Origin: GWF2-33-9 sp964405755
GTDB lineage: Bacteria; Bacteroidota; Ignavibacteria; Kapaibacteriales; UBA2268
Direction of reading: 5' to 3'
Assembly: GCA_964405755.1 (NCBI GenBank)
Contig: CAYOPF010000024.1
Location: forward strand, 1-26,134
Length of the DNA stretch: 26,134 nt
Part shown: positions 23,368-26,134 of the stretch, piece by piece
How positions within the stretch are numbered: position 1 is the stretch's first letter
Layout: every line of letters begins with the position of its first letter
The notes under the pieces: model-generated
The model's input: only the letters and a program-made list of their open reading frames with translations
Told to the model about the DNA's origin: nothing
The model's database searches: none
Position numbers and translations under genes: made by a program

Positions 23368-24351
23368 ATGGATTATAAAACTTCTGGAGTTGATATTGAA
23401 GCAGGCGAAAGAACAGTAGATCTGATTAAGCCTATGATAAAAAAAACGCTGCGAAATGAAGTTCTTTCAGATATAGGACTTTTTGGTGGTTTCTTCGATG
23501 CAAAGTTTCCGAATTATAAGCATCCCATCTTAGTGGCAAGCACCGATGGGGTGGGTACAAAGTTGAAAGTTGCCTTTGCGATGAATAAACACAAAACCAT
23601 TGGTAATTGTTTAGTTAACCATTGTGTTGATGATATCTTAACCTCGGGAGCTAGACCTTTGTTTTTTTTAGATTATTTTGCAACAGGCAAATTGGAACCT
23701 AATATAGCCGCATCTGTTATAGAAGGATTTGTTAATGGTTGTGTAGAAAATGGTTGCTCTTTGATTGGTGGGGAAACAGCAGAAATGCCCTCGATTTATG
23801 CTGATGGAGAATACGATGTTTCAGGAACAATAGTCGGTGTTGTCGAAAAAGACAAAATTATCGATGGGAGTAAAATTCAATCTGGCGATTTTATGCTTGG
23901 ATTAAAATCAAATGGTTTGCACACTAATGGCTATTCTTTAGCTAGGAATGTATTAACATCCAAATTTCCCTATGATACCTATGTAGATGAGTTGGAAAAC
24001 ACAATAGGAGACGAACTGCTAAAGGTTCATCGGTCCTACTTAAAAATTATTGAGCCATTGTTAGATTTGAATTTAATTTCAGGTATTTCACATATCACAG
24101 GTGGTGGGATTGTTGGAAACACTAAAAGAATAATTCGTGGCGATTTGAAAATGAAAATTAATTGGCAAAGTTGGGAACGACCAGCTATCTTTAAACTAAT
24201 TCAAGAAATCGGAAAAGTGGATGAAGAAGAAATGAAACATGTTTTCAATCTGGGTATTGGATTAATTCTTATTATCAATAAATTAAATTTGGATAGTGTA
24301 TTACAAATATTAGAGGAGGAAAATCCTGTGATAATGGGAGAAATCGGATAA
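23368..24351 (+). CDS. purM: Phosphoribosylformylglycinamidine cyclo-ligase (AIR synthetase)
   Basis: Uses ATP to close the imidazole ring, giving AIR, in purine synthesis. The 327-residue product has the PurM features: SGVDIEAGERTVDLIKP at the N-terminus, the STDGVGTKLKVA block, NHCVDDILTSGARPLFFLDYFATG (in parts), GGETAEMPSIY and GLKSNGLHTNGYSLAR, and a C-terminal domain with SHITGGGIVGNTKRI and HVFNLGIGL. It shares one base (TAATG) with the next gene, yjbQ, so the two are translationally coupled. The length is slightly below the 340-350 typical of the family; the C-terminus is short but intact. Confidence 0.95.
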   Translation: MDYKTSGVDIEAGERTVDLIKPMIKKTLRNEVLSDIGLFGGFFDAKFPNYKHPILVASTDGVGTKLKVAFAMNKHKTIGNCLVNHCVDDILTSGARPLFFLDYFATGKLEPNIAASVIEGFVNGCVENGCSLIGGETAEMPSIYADGEYDVSGTIVGVVEKDKIIDGSKIQSGDFMLGLKSNGLHTNGYSLARNVLTSKFPYDTYVDELENTIGDELLKVHRSYLKIIEPLLDLNLISGISHITGGGIVGNTKRIIRGDLKMKINWQSWERPAIFKLIQEIGKVDEEEMKHVFNLGIGLILIINKLNLDSVLQILEEENPVIMGEIG

Positions 24352-24749
24352 TGCTAAATAATTTCAGGGTCAGAACAAAAAGCAGAAATGATTTTATCGA
24401 TATAACTCATGAAATTAATAATTTAGTTACTAATTCAAGAATTAAAAGCGGTTTATGTGTTGTCTATGTGCCACATACAACAGCTGGAGTTTTTATTAAT
24501 GAAAATGCGGATCCAACTGTACCCACGGATATAAGTAATATTCTCGATAAATTGATACCCTGGAAAGCAGATTATCGGCATTTAGAAGGGAACTCTGCGG
24601 CACACATGAAGTCGATTTTAACAGGTTCGAGTGTTCAAATAATTATTGAAAATAATAAATTGATATTAGGAACTTGGCAAGGTATCTTTTTCGCAGAATT
24701 TGATGGACCAAGAGAAAGAACAATTTTGATAAAATTGATAGAGGGTTAA
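24351..24749 (+). CDS. yjbQ: YjbQ family (UPF0047) protein
   Basis: A 132-residue homotrimeric beta protein. Family members have thiamine-phosphate synthase side activity, but the physiological role is unclear. The signature stretches are visible: YVPHTTAGVFINENADP (about 39-55), YRHLEGNSAAHMKSILTGSS (about 75-94) and LGTWQGIFFAEFDGPRERTI. Conserved His and Glu residues in the first two blocks likely bind a metal. It overlaps the purM stop by one base and its own stop is one base from the gpsA stop on the other strand. Confidence 0.9.
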   Translation: MLNNFRVRTKSRNDFIDITHEINNLVTNSRIKSGLCVVYVPHTTAGVFINENADPTVPTDISNILDKLIPWKADYRHLEGNSAAHMKSILTGSSVQIIIENNKLILGTWQGIFFAEFDGPRERTILIKLIEG

Positions 24750-24750
24750 A

Positions 24751-25761
24751 TTACCATAATTCATTTTTCGAGCTTCGGTTCATTAATTGTTTTATTGCTA
24801 AACGTGGTTCTAAATCTTCGTAAAGTATTTCATATACTTTTTCAATTATTGGAATTTCAATATTTATTTTCTTTGACAATTCATACACAGATTTAGTAGA
24901 AGCAATTCCTTCAGCAATCATTTTCATCGAATTGATAATTTCATTCAATTTCCGTCCTTTGCCGATTAGCTCTCCAACCATACGATTACGACTATGAGGA
25001 CTATTGCATGTTACAAATAAGTCGCCCAATCCGGCAAGCCCCGACATCGTTTGAGGATTTGCTCCAAATGCTACAGCAAGTCTGTTAATTTCAGCCAAAC
25101 CACGCGTAATAAGCGCTGCCTTAGTGTTATCGCCAAATTTCAATCCATCTATAATACCAGAAGCAATAGCAATTATGTTCTTTAGTGAACCTCCAAATTC
25201 GCAACCAACTGTATCTGTTGAAGTGTAAACTCTGAATGAATCTGCAGTAAAAGTTTTCTGAGTCCACAGAGCAAATTCTAAGTTTTCAGATGAAACAACA
25301 ACAGTCGTTGGAATTTGACGGGCTACTTCTTCGGCATGACTTGGTCCAGTAAGTATTGCATATCTGTCTTGGGAAACTCCTAAATCTGTAAAAATTTCCG
25401 AACATCGATGATATGTTATTTGCTCAATGCCTTTTGCAACATTGATTATTTGCAAATCACTTTTCTGTGGATAGAAATTGGAATATACATTACGAATATG
25501 TTGAGTGGGAACACTGGATAAAAAAATACATGAGAAATTGCAAAGTTCGGTTAGTAAATTTGTTGCTTTTATGTTTTGGTTTAAACTAATACCTTTGAGA
25601 AAAGTAGAATTTGTATGAAGTGAATTAATTTCATCAACGACTTCTTGCTCGTAAGCCCAGAGTAAAATATCAATACCCTTATTGGCTAAAAGATTGGCTA
25701 AGGCTGTTCCCCAGCCTCCAGCTCCTACAACAGAGATTCTATTAGTATTAAAATCGAGCAA
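24751..25761 (-). CDS. gpsA: Glycerol-3-phosphate dehydrogenase [NAD(P)+]
   Basis: Reduces dihydroxyacetone phosphate to sn-glycerol-3-phosphate, the backbone for phospholipids. The N-terminal Rossmann loop ISVVGAGGWGTALANLL is at about 8-24. GPSHAEEVAR and CEFGGSLKNIIAIASGI hold the catalytic lysine, and RGLAEINRLA, GLAGLGDLFVTC and SRNRMVGELIGKG follow. The 336-residue length is normal. The start is TTG at 25761; no ATG or GTG lies between it and the Rossmann loop. It sits 7 nt after plsY, which uses its product, and converges with yjbQ with one base between stops. Confidence 0.94.
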   Translation of the reverse strand: MLDFNTNRISVVGAGGWGTALANLLANKGIDILLWAYEQEVVDEINSLHTNSTFLKGISLNQNIKATNLLTELCNFSCIFLSSVPTQHIRNVYSNFYPQKSDLQIINVAKGIEQITYHRCSEIFTDLGVSQDRYAILTGPSHAEEVARQIPTTVVVSSENLEFALWTQKTFTADSFRVYTSTDTVGCEFGGSLKNIIAIASGIIDGLKFGDNTKAALITRGLAEINRLAVAFGANPQTMSGLAGLGDLFVTCNSPHSRNRMVGELIGKGRKLNEIINSMKMIAEGIASTKSVYELSKKINIEIPIIEKVYEILYEDLEPRLAIKQLMNRSSKNELW

Positions 25762-25768
25762 CAGAAAA

Positions 25769-26134
25769 TTAGGATTTGTTTCGTGGCATAATAAACTTGA
25801 TTTTTATCAGCTGTAATTTGGCAAAATGATTCTCTTGTCTTTTAATCAATCTTTTAATGTTGGTACGATGAGTGTAAATAACCATGATTGAAATGAACAA
25901 TGTTGCATAAATCAAGAAGTGATAACCTGGGATGTCAACATTAAAAAGATTGTAACGAAGGAAAAGTGATACTGGAACTGTTAAACCTGCCAATATTGAT
26001 CCTAATGAAACATAACCAGACAATATTAAGGAAATTAAAAATACTGCAACTGCAATTCCTAGATCAATAGGGGATATGGCTATGAATACTCCTAATGCAG
26101 TATTGATACCTTTTCCACCTTTAAAGCCACCAAA
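25769..26134 (-). CDS. plsY: Acyl-phosphate:glycerol-3-phosphate acyltransferase PlsY (5' end outside window)
   Basis: Inner-membrane enzyme transferring an acyl group from acyl-phosphate to glycerol-3-phosphate, the first step of phospholipid synthesis. The frame is open to the window edge, beyond the TTG at 26023. The first visible residues, FGGFKGGKGINTALGV, are the conserved glycine-rich PlsY motif, followed by membrane helices and YVSLGSILAGL, then THRTNIKRLIKRQE at the usual end. About 121 residues are visible; the N-terminal third (estimated 80-100) is missing. The extra tail after RQE is 20 residues. It pairs with gpsA directly downstream, product and user. Confidence 0.93.
   Translation of the reverse strand, partial: FGGFKGGKGINTALGVFIAISPIDLGIAVAVFLISLILSGYVSLGSILAGLTVPVSLFLRYNLFNVDIPGYHFLIYATLFISIMVIYTHRTNIKRLIKRQENHFAKLQLIKIKFIMPRNKS

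Overview
The window is AT-rich DNA from a Gram-negative bacterium, most likely of the Bacteroidota / Ignavibacteriota / Kapabacteria part of the FCB group. Three things point there. The genes for KDO synthesis (kdsA) and LPS export (lptC) require an outer membrane. Many lipoproteins and one beta-barrel-like protein are encoded. At least eight genes have a TAATTTTG or TAAATTTG box shortly upstream, which matches the Bacteroidetes -7 promoter consensus TAnnTTTG. Taxonomy below this level is a guess. Nearly all of the window is chromosomal housekeeping. No rRNA, tRNA, CRISPR array, insertion sequence or prophage was seen.

Layout: 1-1765 (+), the end of a two-subunit acyl-CoA carboxylase (biotin carboxylase, 5' truncated, then biotin carrier). 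1851-4186 (-), secG, ribD and a lipoprotein gene. 4292-5050 (+), a beta-barrel-like exported protein with a GTG start. 5252-5959 (-), pirin. 6180-9638 (+), an ADP-forming acyl-CoA synthetase followed by fumarase fumC, whose codon use differs from its neighbours. 9639-11201, the only accessory-looking stretch: a terminator, a degenerate 21-bp repeat array, a lipoprotein gene interrupted by two in-frame stops, and a small exported protein. 11206-13858 (-), kdsA, lptC, tpiA and pgsA, tightly packed. 13897-15123 (-), an exported nucleotide pyrophosphatase/phosphodiesterase. 15299-17368 (+), rpsA with a long leader and a good terminator. 17511-19460 (-), a DMT transporter, nusB and an SRPBCC protein. 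19488-20791 (-), a family 2 glycosyltransferase and an Rrf2 regulator with three cysteines. 20872-22494 (+), a PepSY-type membrane protein divergent from the Rrf2 gene across a perfect 16-bp inverted repeat. 22495-23250 (-), a lipoprotein. 23368-24749 (+), purM and yjbQ. 24751-26134 (-), gpsA and plsY (5' truncated).

How the genes fit together: gpsA, plsY and pgsA supply glycerol-3-phosphate, its first acylation and phosphatidylglycerophosphate. kdsA and lptC serve LPS. The carboxylase, ADP-forming ligase, fumarase and TpiA are central carbon enzymes. ribD and purM make riboflavin and purines. secG, nusB and rpsA serve secretion, transcription and translation.

The best candidates for something new are the Rrf2/PepSY divergent pair with its inverted repeat, the rpsA leader, and the decayed lipoprotein/21-bp repeat region. 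I see no multi-gene defence or mobile system.
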